This document shows positions 42,081-50,941 of a DNA stretch of 64,000 nucleotides, piece by piece. The notes below the pieces were generated by a model that was not told the DNA's origin, did not search any database, and saw only the letters and a list, made by a program, of their open reading frames with translations. Positions within the stretch are counted from its first letter, which is position 1, and every line of letters starts with the position of its first letter. The DNA comes from Butyrivibrio sp. VCB2006 (GTDB lineage Bacteria > Bacillota > Clostridia > Lachnospirales > Lachnospiraceae): positions 1 through 64,000 of the forward strand of contig NZ_ATVX01000010.1 of NCBI RefSeq assembly GCF_000420945.1, written 5' to 3'. A program made the position numbers and the translations under genes.

Positions 42081-44294
42081 TTACTTGGCCTCATACCAGT
42101 CTGAGCCGGTATGGCACTCTGCAAGAAGCGGAACTGACAGATCAGCCGCTCTCTCCATTTCCTGTGTCAAAAGAGCTGTAACCTTCTCTACTTCAGATGG
42201 AGCTGTTTCAATTACAAGCTCATCGTGGATCTGAAGAATAAGTCTTGATAAAAGATTTTCTTTCTTGAGCCTGAAGTAAACATTTATCATGGCAATCTTC
42301 ATGATATCCGCTGCAGTTCCCTGAATAGGCGCATTCATGGCAACTCTCTCGCCGAACTGTCTAACCATGTAATTACTTGCCTTAAGCTCCGGAATAGGTC
42401 TTCTTCTGCCAAAAAGAGTCAAGCTATAGCCCTTTCCCTTGGCATCTGAAATAACTCTGTCCTGATAAGCCTTAACTCCGGGATATGTCTCGAAATACTT
42501 TTCCATGTATTCCTTGGCTTCTCCAACTGATATGGAAAGATCCTGTGAAAGGCCAAAAGAGCTGATTCCATATACAATTCCGAAGTTAACCGCCTTGGCA
42601 TTACGTCTCTGCAAAGGTGTTACCTCTTCAAAAGGAACATGGAATACCTTGGAAGCAGTGATTCCGTGTATGTCCTTGCCCTCATGGTAGGCATCAATAA
42701 GTCCCTGATCCTCGGACATATGAGCCAGAATACGAAGCTCAATCTGGGAATAATCCGCATCTGCAAACACATAGCTTTCCTTAGGAACAAAGACCTTACG
42801 AATAAGTCTTCCCAGTTCAGTTCTCATAGGAATGTTCTGAAGGTTAGGCTCCGTAGAACTTATACGTCCTGTCGCAGTAATTGTCTGATTAAAGCTTGTA
42901 TGAATCCTGTCGTCGGCTTCTATATAGGCAGCCAAACCGTCCGCATAAGTGGATTTAAGCTTGGCAAGTCCTCTGTATTCAAGAATGTCCGCAACAATCG
43001 GATAATCTGGTGCCAGCTTTTCAAGCACATCTGCAGCTGTAGAATATCCGGATTTGGTCTTCTTTTCAGCAGGAAGACCGAGTTTCTCAAACAGTATTTC
43101 TCCCAGCTGTTTAGGTGAATTTATATTAAATTCGCAGCCTGCTGCATCATAAATAAGTTTCTCAAGCTCTGTAATCCTAACCTGAAGCTTATCTCCATAA
43201 GCCTTGAGTTCTTCTCTTCTGGCAATGATTCCCTCTTTTTCCATGGAATAAAGAATATAGGAAAGCGGCATCTCAATGTTATAAAAAAGATCTTCCATTT
43301 GGAGCTTTTCAAGCTTCTTCCTGATAATCGGCGCAGCCTTCAGGCATACAAACGCGCACTTACATGCATACTGACAGGTTGTTTTTTCATCAGCTTCCTT
43401 AATGCTCTTCTTGCCGAAGAGATCAGCCTTCTTATCAAGGGTTAATCCAAGATATTCCTTGGCTACATCAAATACCTCATAATCATTTTTATTAGGATCT
43501 GCTAGATAAGCGCCGATCAGATTGTCAAAGCATCTGGGCTTATTCTTGTAGGCTAAACCGATATTTCCGTCATTGCTACTTGTATATCCATAATCTCTTG
43601 ATGTAATTTCTTCAGGAGTAAATACCCTGAAGCTCTCCTTAATGTCAAAGGTCACAAGGCTTACACTGCTACTAAGTTCAGTAAGTTTCTTGCCAAGATA
43701 GTCAGCAGTAATGAAGTTCTCTACAGGAATATAAATCGCTTCGTTTTCATCAAAACAGACAGAAAGGCCCAAAATCTCCTTATGTTTGGAATCATCTGCA
43801 GAAATAGTGTCTGTAAGGAAATAAAAAGCCACATAATTAGTAACATCTTTTGCTCCATATTCTGCAGCATTCTTAAATATCTGTTCAACCTCGTTAAGAT
43901 CCGATGTAGACTTCATAGTAAGGCTAAAAGCCGGTGCAGCCTTGACCTGTCCCGTAGGAGAAAGAACCGTAAGCTTATCTGAAAGTGCAGATAACAAGGC
44001 TTCGCTAACTTCAAAAGAAAAGCCGGATTCCGAACCGTTCTCAGAAACCCCTGCAGTCTCTTTTAATAGACCTGCAAGGAGTTTTACCTGATCAGTAACA
44101 ACACTCGTCTCATTCAAATCAGAGGCTACAGAAACCTCCACCTTCCCGGCATTTTCATTTCTTATGATATTGATCAGCTTAAAAAGCGCACCATAGGCAC
44201 CGCTTACAACTCTTCCCTCAGAGTCGGTAAAAGTAGGCATGCTATAGTACGCACCATTAACATATTCATGTAAATTAACAATAATCTTATCCAA
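42081..44294 (-). CDS. polA: DNA polymerase I lacking most of the 5' nuclease domain
   Basis: A 737-residue polymerase with a TTG start after GGGG. The polymerase domain is complete: motif A DADYSQIELRILAH, O-helix RRNAKAVNFGIVYG, and motif C IHDELVIE. The proofreading domain is degenerate: the exo I DxE pair is missing, while FDIKESF and YEVFD remain. Full-length PolA is near 880 residues. Here the N-terminal 5' nuclease shrinks to about 40 recognisable residues (GAYYSMPTFTDSEGRVVSGA, then YGALFKLINII), with the metal-binding Asp cluster gone. Okazaki primer removal must therefore rely on another nuclease. Confidence 0.94.
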   Translation of the reverse strand: MDKIIVNLHEYVNGAYYSMPTFTDSEGRVVSGAYGALFKLINIIRNENAGKVEVSVASDLNETSVVTDQVKLLAGLLKETAGVSENGSESGFSFEVSEALLSALSDKLTVLSPTGQVKAAPAFSLTMKSTSDLNEVEQIFKNAAEYGAKDVTNYVAFYFLTDTISADDSKHKEILGLSVCFDENEAIYIPVENFITADYLGKKLTELSSSVSLVTFDIKESFRVFTPEEITSRDYGYTSSNDGNIGLAYKNKPRCFDNLIGAYLADPNKNDYEVFDVAKEYLGLTLDKKADLFGKKSIKEADEKTTCQYACKCAFVCLKAAPIIRKKLEKLQMEDLFYNIEMPLSYILYSMEKEGIIARREELKAYGDKLQVRITELEKLIYDAAGCEFNINSPKQLGEILFEKLGLPAEKKTKSGYSTAADVLEKLAPDYPIVADILEYRGLAKLKSTYADGLAAYIEADDRIHTSFNQTITATGRISSTEPNLQNIPMRTELGRLIRKVFVPKESYVFADADYSQIELRILAHMSEDQGLIDAYHEGKDIHGITASKVFHVPFEEVTPLQRRNAKAVNFGIVYGISSFGLSQDLSISVGEAKEYMEKYFETYPGVKAYQDRVISDAKGKGYSLTLFGRRRPIPELKASNYMVRQFGERVAMNAPIQGTAADIMKIAMINVYFRLKKENLLSRLILQIHDELVIETAPSEVEKVTALLTQEMERAADLSVPLLAECHTGSDWYEAK

Positions 44295-44321
44295 AATAAA
44301 ACTACCCCAACTTAAATTTAT

Positions 44322-44648
44322 TTATCCGATTGTCAGAGCTAAAACAACCGTGGCTGCAGCCAGCGCCACAACCAAAAGCTCAAGAATAACACTTGCAAGT
44401 ACAAGATAACGTCTGCCGTTTAATCTCTTCCTGGCATCACGCAACAGCCCGTCAAGCTCCGCCTTGAGGTTAAAGGTATTACCATCCTCAAGTCTCTGCA
44501 TACCGATCTTGACAAGGAATTGGATAGTCAGCTCCTCTTTGCACTCAGGACATGTCTCTATATGGTTTAAGAAATCGGCCAACTGCCGATTATCAAGGTC
44601 ATCGTCCAAGAAAAGAGCTATGACCTTATCTGCATCTTTACATGTCAT
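44322..44648 (-). CDS. Anti-sigma-factor-like zinc-finger membrane protein
   Basis: A 108-residue protein. The start at 44648 follows GGTGGA; the longer frame overlaps an upstream terminator and is rejected. Residues about 1-45 resemble the zinc-binding anti-sigma domain, with HIETCPECKEEL giving the HxxxCxxC motif. A linker leads to a single C-terminal membrane helix (about 82-106). No ECF sigma factor is adjacent, so a role as an anti-sigma factor is only a possibility. It lies just upstream of polA in the same direction. Confidence 0.8.
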   Translation of the reverse strand: MTCKDADKVIALFLDDDLDNRQLADFLNHIETCPECKEELTIQFLVKIGMQRLEDGNTFNLKAELDGLLRDARKRLNGRRYLVLASVILELLVVALAAATVVLALTIG

Positions 44649-44735
44649 ATTATTCCACCAAATATAGTATAAAAATATTGGATTTAAATATATAATCCTA
44701 CAACATATAGGATACAACAAATCCCAGTAAAATAA

Positions 44736-44771
44736 AAGAAAAAAGACTATCTTCCGATTCACGGAAGATAG
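44736..44771 (-). terminator. Terminator of the GPH transporter operon
   Basis: CTATCTTCCG (44747-44756) pairs with CGGAAGATAG (44762-44771) and TCTTTTTTC follows on the minus strand. Confidence 0.85.
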
Positions 44772-44789
44772 CCTTTTAAGTTTACTTTA

Positions 44790-46157
44790 TTAGTTCTTGT
44801 GCTCCTCAATACCCTTGAGAATCTTCTTTTCATTGTAGCTAAAGAAGATAACAGCACCGATAAAGCATGTAATAAATGCAAATACTGCTGTTGTTCTGTA
44901 GCTCTCAGGAGTCTTAGATACAGTAAGTGATGTGAATACTACAAGTGCAAGTGCCTGTCCCATCTTGAATGCGAAGGTACGTGCTGCGAAGAACATACCA
45001 CTTCTGTCTTCACCTGTCTCAAGTCTTGTAAGCTCTGCCACATCGGCAACACAAGCCTGAGGAAGGATTCCAAGGATTGCCATAGGAATTGCAGCTGTAA
45101 CAGCTACTATGAAGCCCCAATGAATGCCCTGTCCGCAGATTGCTGTAATACCAAATACAACGCTGTAAGCAAAGAATCCGATGATAATAAGACTCTTTTT
45201 ACCAATCTTCTTGGCAAGGATATTAACTACAGGATAAAGACATACGCTGATTGCAGTCATTGTTGCTGTAAGTGTAAATGTCATTGTGTCAGGAATTCCC
45301 ATGAGCTTTGTCTCATAGAAAGCAAGTCCTGTCTGGAACAAAGTAAGTGCGAAGAAATAAATAACATCGCTATATACAAAGTGTCTGAACTGTACATTTG
45401 AAAATGTTCTGATCAGAGAAGTGAAAGGCCTGGTCTCACTTGGCTTAGAGTCGATGTAATCTCTCTCCTTGATGTAGAATGCAGGGAACAGCATAGCAAG
45501 GCAAGCGATTGTAGCCATAATAGCAACAGCATATCTGATTGAGTTCTGCTGTCCTACAGATGCCTCAAGTGCTCCGGCCAGGTTAGGAAGCAGGAATGAA
45601 ATACTCTGTCCAACAATGAAAGTAAATGAAATATATGTTGAAACATTGATTCTGTGCTGCTGTGTATCACCAAGTTCTGCAATAAGAGCATTATATGGTG
45701 TGCAGAACATTGTCATGAACAGATAGAATACCATCAAAAGTATGAACAGCAATGTATCATTGAGTCCGATGCTTGCTGTCTGTGGAACAGTAAACAGTGC
45801 AATTGTACAGAGGGCAAATGGAATAGCCATAACACGCATGAAAGGTATTCTTCTGCCTCCCTTGTAGTTACTTCTGTCAGACCAGCCTGCGATAAGAGGA
45901 TCAGTAATAGCATCAAAGATTCTTCCTGCTGCAAGTACAAGTCCGAAAAGTGTAAGTTTGAACAAAATAGGTTCCTGTGTGATGCCGGCAGCAAAAAGAC
46001 CGGTGTTAGGATTCTGTGCATCAGGGCTTCCTGTATAGTAATAAACCATCCAGTTGGAAACTACACCTGACAGAAGGCTCCAGCCAAACTGTCCAAGAGC
46101 AAATACCCACAAAAGTCCATTAGTAATCGGTTTAAGTTGTTTCATTTTTGATTCCAT
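44790..46157 (-). CDS. GPH/MFS-type glycoside:cation symporter
   Basis: A 455-residue membrane transporter of the glycoside-pentoside-hexuronide family, with about twelve helices. The family signatures are IFDAITDPLIAGWSDRS after helix two and GGRRIPFM in the adjoining loop. GPH proteins import glycosides or uronides with Na+ or H+. Its ATG overlaps the stop of the upstream gene (TAATG), so the two are translationally coupled. The partner is a GT-B-like protein rather than a glycosidase, which leaves the substrate open. Confidence 0.9.
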   Translation of the reverse strand: MESKMKQLKPITNGLLWVFALGQFGWSLLSGVVSNWMVYYYTGSPDAQNPNTGLFAAGITQEPILFKLTLFGLVLAAGRIFDAITDPLIAGWSDRSNYKGGRRIPFMRVMAIPFALCTIALFTVPQTASIGLNDTLLFILLMVFYLFMTMFCTPYNALIAELGDTQQHRINVSTYISFTFIVGQSISFLLPNLAGALEASVGQQNSIRYAVAIMATIACLAMLFPAFYIKERDYIDSKPSETRPFTSLIRTFSNVQFRHFVYSDVIYFFALTLFQTGLAFYETKLMGIPDTMTFTLTATMTAISVCLYPVVNILAKKIGKKSLIIIGFFAYSVVFGITAICGQGIHWGFIVAVTAAIPMAILGILPQACVADVAELTRLETGEDRSGMFFAARTFAFKMGQALALVVFTSLTVSKTPESYRTTAVFAFITCFIGAVIFFSYNEKKILKGIEEHKN

Positions 46158-47629
46158 TATTTGTTATCCTCCTTGAGTTTCATCGCCAACTCTACCACTT
46201 TCTTCGCCCCGTCATAAATTCCCATGTTCTTGTTAAGAACAATTGATTCACACATTTCATCAAGAAGTCTGGTATTCAGGAACTGATCCAGCATCTGGAT
46301 TGTATGTGGAATGTCTCTGCACTCAAGTGTTCCATCTCCGATCTCAGCGGAATGGATTGCCCCCCACATTTCGTGCTTACCAACTCTCTTGATGAAGAGC
46401 TTAGGTACAGGATAGAAAGCAAGTTCTGAAGGCTTAGTAACCAGTACATCACAACTTCTCATAAGAAGGTTGGTTGTATAAACTGCCTCAAAGATATCCT
46501 TATGATAGAATCCGTGGATACCTGTGATTTCTGCATTAGGATCAAGTGCCTTTTCTGTAAAGGCCAGGGTATCTTCCCAGTTGTCCATATGCTCATGCTT
46601 AAGAGCTGCCATTTCAGGTATTTCTGATACAAGCTGATCCCAAACATTTCTGTAATCGCCAACATTTACATATAACATTGCCTTATTATCCTTGATATAA
46701 GGAATAAGGTACTTAATAATCTCAGCAAAGATTTCTTTCTGAGCTCCTGCTCCACCAATAGTAAGAAGGAAGCGCATAGCTTTGCCACTCTTTTTTCTGT
46801 TAAGTCTTGCTTCACAATCTTTTTCTATATTCTCAACAAGCTCGTAATCAATGTAATGACCTGTGTAAACAAGGTCTTCCTGAGGCATTGGCTGACATAC
46901 CTTTTTCTTGTTCATGCCATTGAGGATACGATATCCCATGTAAGCGTTCTTGCACTGGATTGTATGAAGACTTCCCTCTGAAAGATGAAGTGCCATTGGC
47001 CAGTTATCAGGAATAGCATTGACAACATGCTTCATTCCTGCATGAATAGCTGCCTGTGCAGGCCATACATGTGTAGCAATTACCGGTATATCCTTAGGAA
47101 CATTCTTGTATACAGGAGCCATAAGCTCTGCATTCTTCTGATCCTTGGCATTGTATGTAAGAGCTCTGAATCCTTCATAGTTGGTAGGCTCCCATACAAG
47201 CTTATTGAAAATAGGATTCTTGGAAAGTCTTGAACCAAGTGAATAAAGATCATTCTGATGTCCAATAACCTTGGTACATGTGGTCTCAGGATATGAGTTC
47301 AAATCCAACCAATATGGTGTATATCCCAAATGTCTGGCATAAGATGCCATAGCCATTGATATTCTGTAGTGGCCAAAGCCCATTCTGATATTCCCTACGA
47401 TAATACCCTTACCGGTGTCCATCTCTCCCTCTGAGACACCTGCAGAACTTACTACGATATTTTTTACACCAAGTAACGGTCCTATTACCTTGTTGTCTGT
47501 AACCTTAATCTTGTAATCTACAGCAGAATCATCGCCAAATTTCTTGATATAGCTCTTCTTGGATTTAAGAGCACTCTTATAATCCTTGTCGCTTATCTTG
47601 TTACCAAAAATAACCTTTGATTTATCCAT
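46157..47629 (-). CDS. GT-B-fold glycosyltransferase-like protein
   Basis: A 490-residue soluble protein resembling GT-B enzymes of the MurG/diacylglycerol-glucosyltransferase type. The N-terminal domain has GNIRMGFGHYRISMAMAS (residues about 80-97, the glycine-rich acceptor loop), and the C-terminal domain has LLTIGGAGAQKE and CDVLVTKPSELAFYPVPKLF, like the nucleotide-sugar pocket. No membrane helix is present. I do not recognise the exact family or substrate. It starts a two-gene operon with the GPH transporter, controlled by a region full of GGAAACG repeats. Confidence 0.75.
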   Translation of the reverse strand: MDKSKVIFGNKISDKDYKSALKSKKSYIKKFGDDSAVDYKIKVTDNKVIGPLLGVKNIVVSSAGVSEGEMDTGKGIIVGNIRMGFGHYRISMAMASYARHLGYTPYWLDLNSYPETTCTKVIGHQNDLYSLGSRLSKNPIFNKLVWEPTNYEGFRALTYNAKDQKNAELMAPVYKNVPKDIPVIATHVWPAQAAIHAGMKHVVNAIPDNWPMALHLSEGSLHTIQCKNAYMGYRILNGMNKKKVCQPMPQEDLVYTGHYIDYELVENIEKDCEARLNRKKSGKAMRFLLTIGGAGAQKEIFAEIIKYLIPYIKDNKAMLYVNVGDYRNVWDQLVSEIPEMAALKHEHMDNWEDTLAFTEKALDPNAEITGIHGFYHKDIFEAVYTTNLLMRSCDVLVTKPSELAFYPVPKLFIKRVGKHEMWGAIHSAEIGDGTLECRDIPHTIQMLDQFLNTRLLDEMCESIVLNKNMGIYDGAKKVVELAMKLKEDNK

Positions 47630-47700
47630 TATAGTCTCTCTTCATTCTGCCAGCAGATAATATAGAAAAAAGTATTATCGCTCTGGCCAAGTAAATAATT

Positions 47701-47805
47701 CGGAAACGCATTATTATAAATTTAGTTTCCGGTAAAATAATAGCATTTTATGCACAAAAACATCAAGAAACGCTTTCTACAAATTTCGTTTCCTGCTTTT
47801 GTGCA
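47701..47805. promoter_or_regulatory. Repeat-rich control region of the GT-B/GPH operon
   Basis: Inverted pairs CGGAAACG (47701-47708) with GTTTCCG (47725-47731), and GAAACG (47767-47772) with CGTTTC (47787-47792), flank a minus-strand TATAAT (47718-47713). The second pair is nested in TGCACAAAA...TTTTGTGCA (47751-47805). The pattern suggests a LacI-type operator pair around a promoter. The outer hairpin may also end the HD-GYP transcript. Confidence 0.5.
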
Positions 47806-47834
47806 CTTTTACTTATTTAACTGATTATTTACCT

Positions 47835-48917
47835 TTAAATGACGGAGATAATAGAAAGTTCTCTTTTAGAAGACAGATTGACGTACTCTGTTCCGCATTT
47901 AACCACGGGCTTAGACAGATGATCCGGATTAACAAAAATGATTTCTCCGGATTTTCCGTTACTAAGAAGTACTCTGTTTGCGATAAATGTATTAACAATA
48001 TTAGATAAGAAGGTCATGATAACTTTGGGATCAAACTTATCAATACCCTCTCTTTCAAAGTTTTCGATAACAGTAAAAGGACATATTGCGTCCCTATACT
48101 CTCTCCTGGCTGTCATTTCATCATAGACATTTGCCACAGCCACAATGGACGCAATATGATCAATCTTTTCATTTCTGAGAGCCAGAGGATATCCGGAGCC
48201 GTCTCTCTTTTCATGATGCATAAGGACACAGTTCTTAATATGTACATCTATATCTTTGTTCTTGACCAGTTCATAGCCTTTGGTAACATGAGCTCTCATT
48301 GCCTTTTGCTCATATTCAGTAAGAGGCGTGGTTTTATTAACAAGATCAGGAGGCACGAGCATTTTTCCAATGTCATGAATAAGACCACCTGCTGTTGCAA
48401 GCTGAATCTCATCATTTGAAAGTCTCATCCAGGTAGCTATGGTATTGCTGATAAGAGATACATTTAATGAGTGCATGTAAACCGCATCACTGTTGTCTCT
48501 AAGGTTATGAAGCATATCAAAGATACCTGATGTACCACCGGCTTCAACAAACAAGTGATAAACAGGCTCTGTAAGCTTATCAATGTCCAAGGGCATAGTA
48601 TCATTTGCGATCATCCTGAAGGATTCTTCAAGCTTTTCCGCATTTTCCTCAATATGCTCTTTGAATTTTATGAATTCCTCGGTCTGCTTAAGCTTTTCTG
48701 CATAAGAAAGATTCTCATAGGGAACTTCTTTCTTGGGCTCAACATTCTTCTTTACATCTTCTACAAAAATATTATAAAGGGAGTGCGCTTTAATACGGGC
48801 AATGTCCTTTTCATCAAGAACCGTGCCCTTAGGCAGAACCAGACGATCGTCTATAGTATAGATATTTTCGGAAACAACTAAACCCGGTTCGAGTTTATCT
48901 ACAGATACAAGCTTCAT
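47835..48917 (-). CDS. HD-GYP domain protein, probable cyclic-di-GMP phosphodiesterase
   Basis: A 360-residue cytoplasmic protein. Residues about 1-60 are a DUF3391-like N-terminal domain (LEPGLVVSENIY, VLPKGTVL). The HD-GYP domain lies at about 145-320, with GGLIHDIGKMLVP (HD), LMHHEKRDGSGYP (HHE and GYP signature) and ANVYDEMTA. These enzymes hydrolyse cyclic-di-GMP and so affect motility or adhesion. The metal-binding residues appear intact. It is monocistronic, with a minus-strand TGGTATAAT about 50 bp upstream. Confidence 0.92.
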   Translation of the reverse strand: MKLVSVDKLEPGLVVSENIYTIDDRLVLPKGTVLDEKDIARIKAHSLYNIFVEDVKKNVEPKKEVPYENLSYAEKLKQTEEFIKFKEHIEENAEKLEESFRMIANDTMPLDIDKLTEPVYHLFVEAGGTSGIFDMLHNLRDNSDAVYMHSLNVSLISNTIATWMRLSNDEIQLATAGGLIHDIGKMLVPPDLVNKTTPLTEYEQKAMRAHVTKGYELVKNKDIDVHIKNCVLMHHEKRDGSGYPLALRNEKIDHIASIVAVANVYDEMTARREYRDAICPFTVIENFEREGIDKFDPKVIMTFLSNIVNTFIANRVLLSNGKSGEIIFVNPDHLSKPVVKCGTEYVNLSSKRELSIISVI

Positions 48918-49002
48918 ACATTATTCCTATACAAAATGATATATGCATGTTCACAATATTACGATTATATTATACCACTAAATTAAATATATTTTTATTA
49001 CC

Positions 49003-49038
49003 ATTGAAAAAGCCCTTACTCTGAACAAGTAAGGGCTT
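49003..49038 (-). terminator. Terminator of tRNA-Leu
   Basis: AAGCCCTTACT (49010-49020) pairs perfectly with AGTAAGGGCTT (49028-49038) and TTTTTC follows on the minus strand, 7 nt past the tRNA. Confidence 0.9.
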
Positions 49039-49044
49039 AAACAG

Positions 49045-49127
49045 TGCCGGCAGTGGGACTTGAACCCACACGTGGTTACCCACAACAGATTTTGAGTCTG
49101 CATCGTCTGCCATTCCGACATGCCGGC
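49045..49127 (-). tRNA. tRNA-Leu (anticodon CAA)
   Basis: The minus strand folds as a class II tRNA: the acceptor GCCGGCA pairs with TGCCGGC, the anticodon stem GCAGA/TCTGT carries the loop CTCAAAA (anticodon CAA), and a long variable arm is followed by the T-arm GTGGGTTCAAGTCCCAC. The discriminator is A. CCA is not encoded. Confidence 0.95.
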
Positions 49128-49216
49128 TGATATGAAAATTATAAGCTGTCCGCCACATGACGAACAGCTTATTTAATATAACACAGAAAATATCCATGTT
49201 CAATAGTTTTCAAAAA

Positions 49217-49540
49217 TTAAACTGCAGCTTTATCTGAGTATTGAGCCTGAAGAAGTGACTTTACAGCCGGATCCTGCATAGTCTTGATGGCATCGATAGC
49301 ACACTGGTATATTGCAGCCATCTGCTTGGTCTGCAGATCATTAGCCTTACATCTGTTTTTCATCTGCGTAAAGTGATTTATTGCCTGTTCTGCTACAGAT
49401 TTTGACACTTTATTGCCGTTACAATACAGTGTACCTGTTTCAGCATTAAATCTTGAATTCTCATATTTGGTTGGTGCATATTCCCCTGCCCCCATAGATG
49501 CGGCAAGTTGATTGATCAAATCAGCTCTGTTGATAGCCAT
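49217..49540 (-). CDS. Small protein of unknown function
   Basis: A 107-residue soluble protein. The start at 49540 follows AGGAGAG; eight extra residues in the longer frame are dropped. It has no signal peptide or membrane helix. Visible features are an N-terminal helix (MAINRADLINQLAASMG), a short beta segment (GTLYCNGNKVS) and a long C-terminal helical region with two cysteines. I do not recognise it. It lies alone upstream of tRNA-Leu. The ~230 bp upstream (49541-49767) is AT-rich, with no gene or clear promoter. Confidence 0.75.
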   Translation of the reverse strand: MAINRADLINQLAASMGAGEYAPTKYENSRFNAETGTLYCNGNKVSKSVAEQAINHFTQMKNRCKANDLQTKQMAAIYQCAIDAIKTMQDPAVKSLLQAQYSDKAAV

Positions 49541-49767
49541 AACAAATCTCTCCTCATTTATCATTATCTTTCCTTCGTTTTAAAGCCATATTTTTATATC
49601 ATAAAATTTTTATAAAATTAAGCTAATTCACAAATTCTAAATATTTATCCATAACAAGCACAAAAACAATATTTTGGCATCAGCTTATTTTGTATAAATT
49701 AACGAAATATAGTGAAATAATGATACATAAGTAAGTTTGCTCAGTGAAATAAAATATTAATCCCTTT

Positions 49768-50898
49768 TTATTCCAGCTCAGAAAAAATTCTGGCTACTTC
49801 ATCAAAATTCTCGGCAGCACTATAATCACACAGATAAAATGCAGCATTTTTGTTATAGATAAAATCACACTGATAGGTCATATCCTCTGGCCCTACAGGG
49901 AAATAAATATAGAGGTAGTCGGTTGACGTGTCATTATAATAATCATGGTAAGTTTGAAGGGCCGGATCCAGCATGATGATATCCGTTCCTTTTCCAATAG
50001 ACATTGAGCCATTGGTATTTTTGTTTCTAATATCGATTGTATATCCGGCGTAGGAGTGGTTATCGATTTCCCACTCTCCCCCTAAAGCTTCAATAAATCT
50101 CTCTACAAAAGCCTCCCATTCCTCATCAGTAACTGATGGAGAATTCCGAACTTCTGATGCCAAAAGACCTCTAACCACATCACATTTAACATCATAGTGG
50201 TAAGCATCCATGATATCAGCAATTGTCTCTTTATATCCGCCGCACAATGTTGCTATGTTTTTGTGCTCAAAATCAATCATTGCCTGTAATTCTTCTCGGG
50301 AATAATCATCCTCCGTTAAACCAAATTCCTCATATATGAAATCCGGCGAAGCAACTATTTTGGTAGTAGGATGCGTAAATACCGTCTCACCACACAGTTC
50401 ATTAAATTTATCTATGACAGGATAGAAATGATCCGGTATTTCATCTCCCTCCAGATAAATAAACTTATTTTGTTTTTGCCCATCCTCATCTTCGTAGTAA
50501 ATATAAAGATTGGCTAAATAGTTAACATCCTCACTTCTTTCAGCCTGATGAGCATCACAGTAGTCATAAAAAAAGTTAAAGTCTTCTCTTGAAATAGTAT
50601 GAGAAAGCTCACTGGAAAGTTTAACCTTATCAACACCCTTTTTTAACTTATTAGTAACTACTTTGTAATTAGGATAATCGGCATTGTAGACACCATTATC
50701 AGTTTTAGCCTGAATTGCAATTGAAATCCATTCTACATACACCTCATTTTCATTGGTTCTGGGTGCAGTATTTGTCTTTTTAGAAGATATCTTAAAGATA
50801 TCCCTATCCCCGGCATTATTACATCCGATCAAAGAAATCGAGAGTATCAATAAACATAGCACAGTACATAGACTTTTCGTAAAATTCCCCATTTTCAT
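49768..50898 (-). CDS. Lipoprotein of unknown function
   Basis: A 376-residue exported protein. The signal peptide (basic start MKMGNFTKS, hydrophobic LCTVLCLLILSISL) ends in the lipobox LIGC at about residue 26. The mature part is acidic, with many Tyr and Asp. It contains VKLSSELSHTISREDFNFFY and a C-terminal half with YAGYTIDIRNKN. I do not recognise a family. It is the last gene of a likely operon with the Nudix gene and two large paralogues. Confidence 0.8.
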   Translation of the reverse strand: MKMGNFTKSLCTVLCLLILSISLIGCNNAGDRDIFKISSKKTNTAPRTNENEVYVEWISIAIQAKTDNGVYNADYPNYKVVTNKLKKGVDKVKLSSELSHTISREDFNFFYDYCDAHQAERSEDVNYLANLYIYYEDEDGQKQNKFIYLEGDEIPDHFYPVIDKFNELCGETVFTHPTTKIVASPDFIYEEFGLTEDDYSREELQAMIDFEHKNIATLCGGYKETIADIMDAYHYDVKCDVVRGLLASEVRNSPSVTDEEWEAFVERFIEALGGEWEIDNHSYAGYTIDIRNKNTNGSMSIGKGTDIIMLDPALQTYHDYYNDTSTDYLYIYFPVGPEDMTYQCDFIYNKNAAFYLCDYSAAENFDEVARIFSELE

Positions 50899-50941
50899 GT
50901 ATTATATGCTCCCCCATCTCCTTAAGAACAATTTATAGTTC

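Noticed and set aside
44649..44762. N-terminal extension of the zinc-finger membrane protein (38 more residues)
   Set aside because: The extension crosses the terminator of the upstream operon and has no ribosome binding site. The start at 44648 has one.
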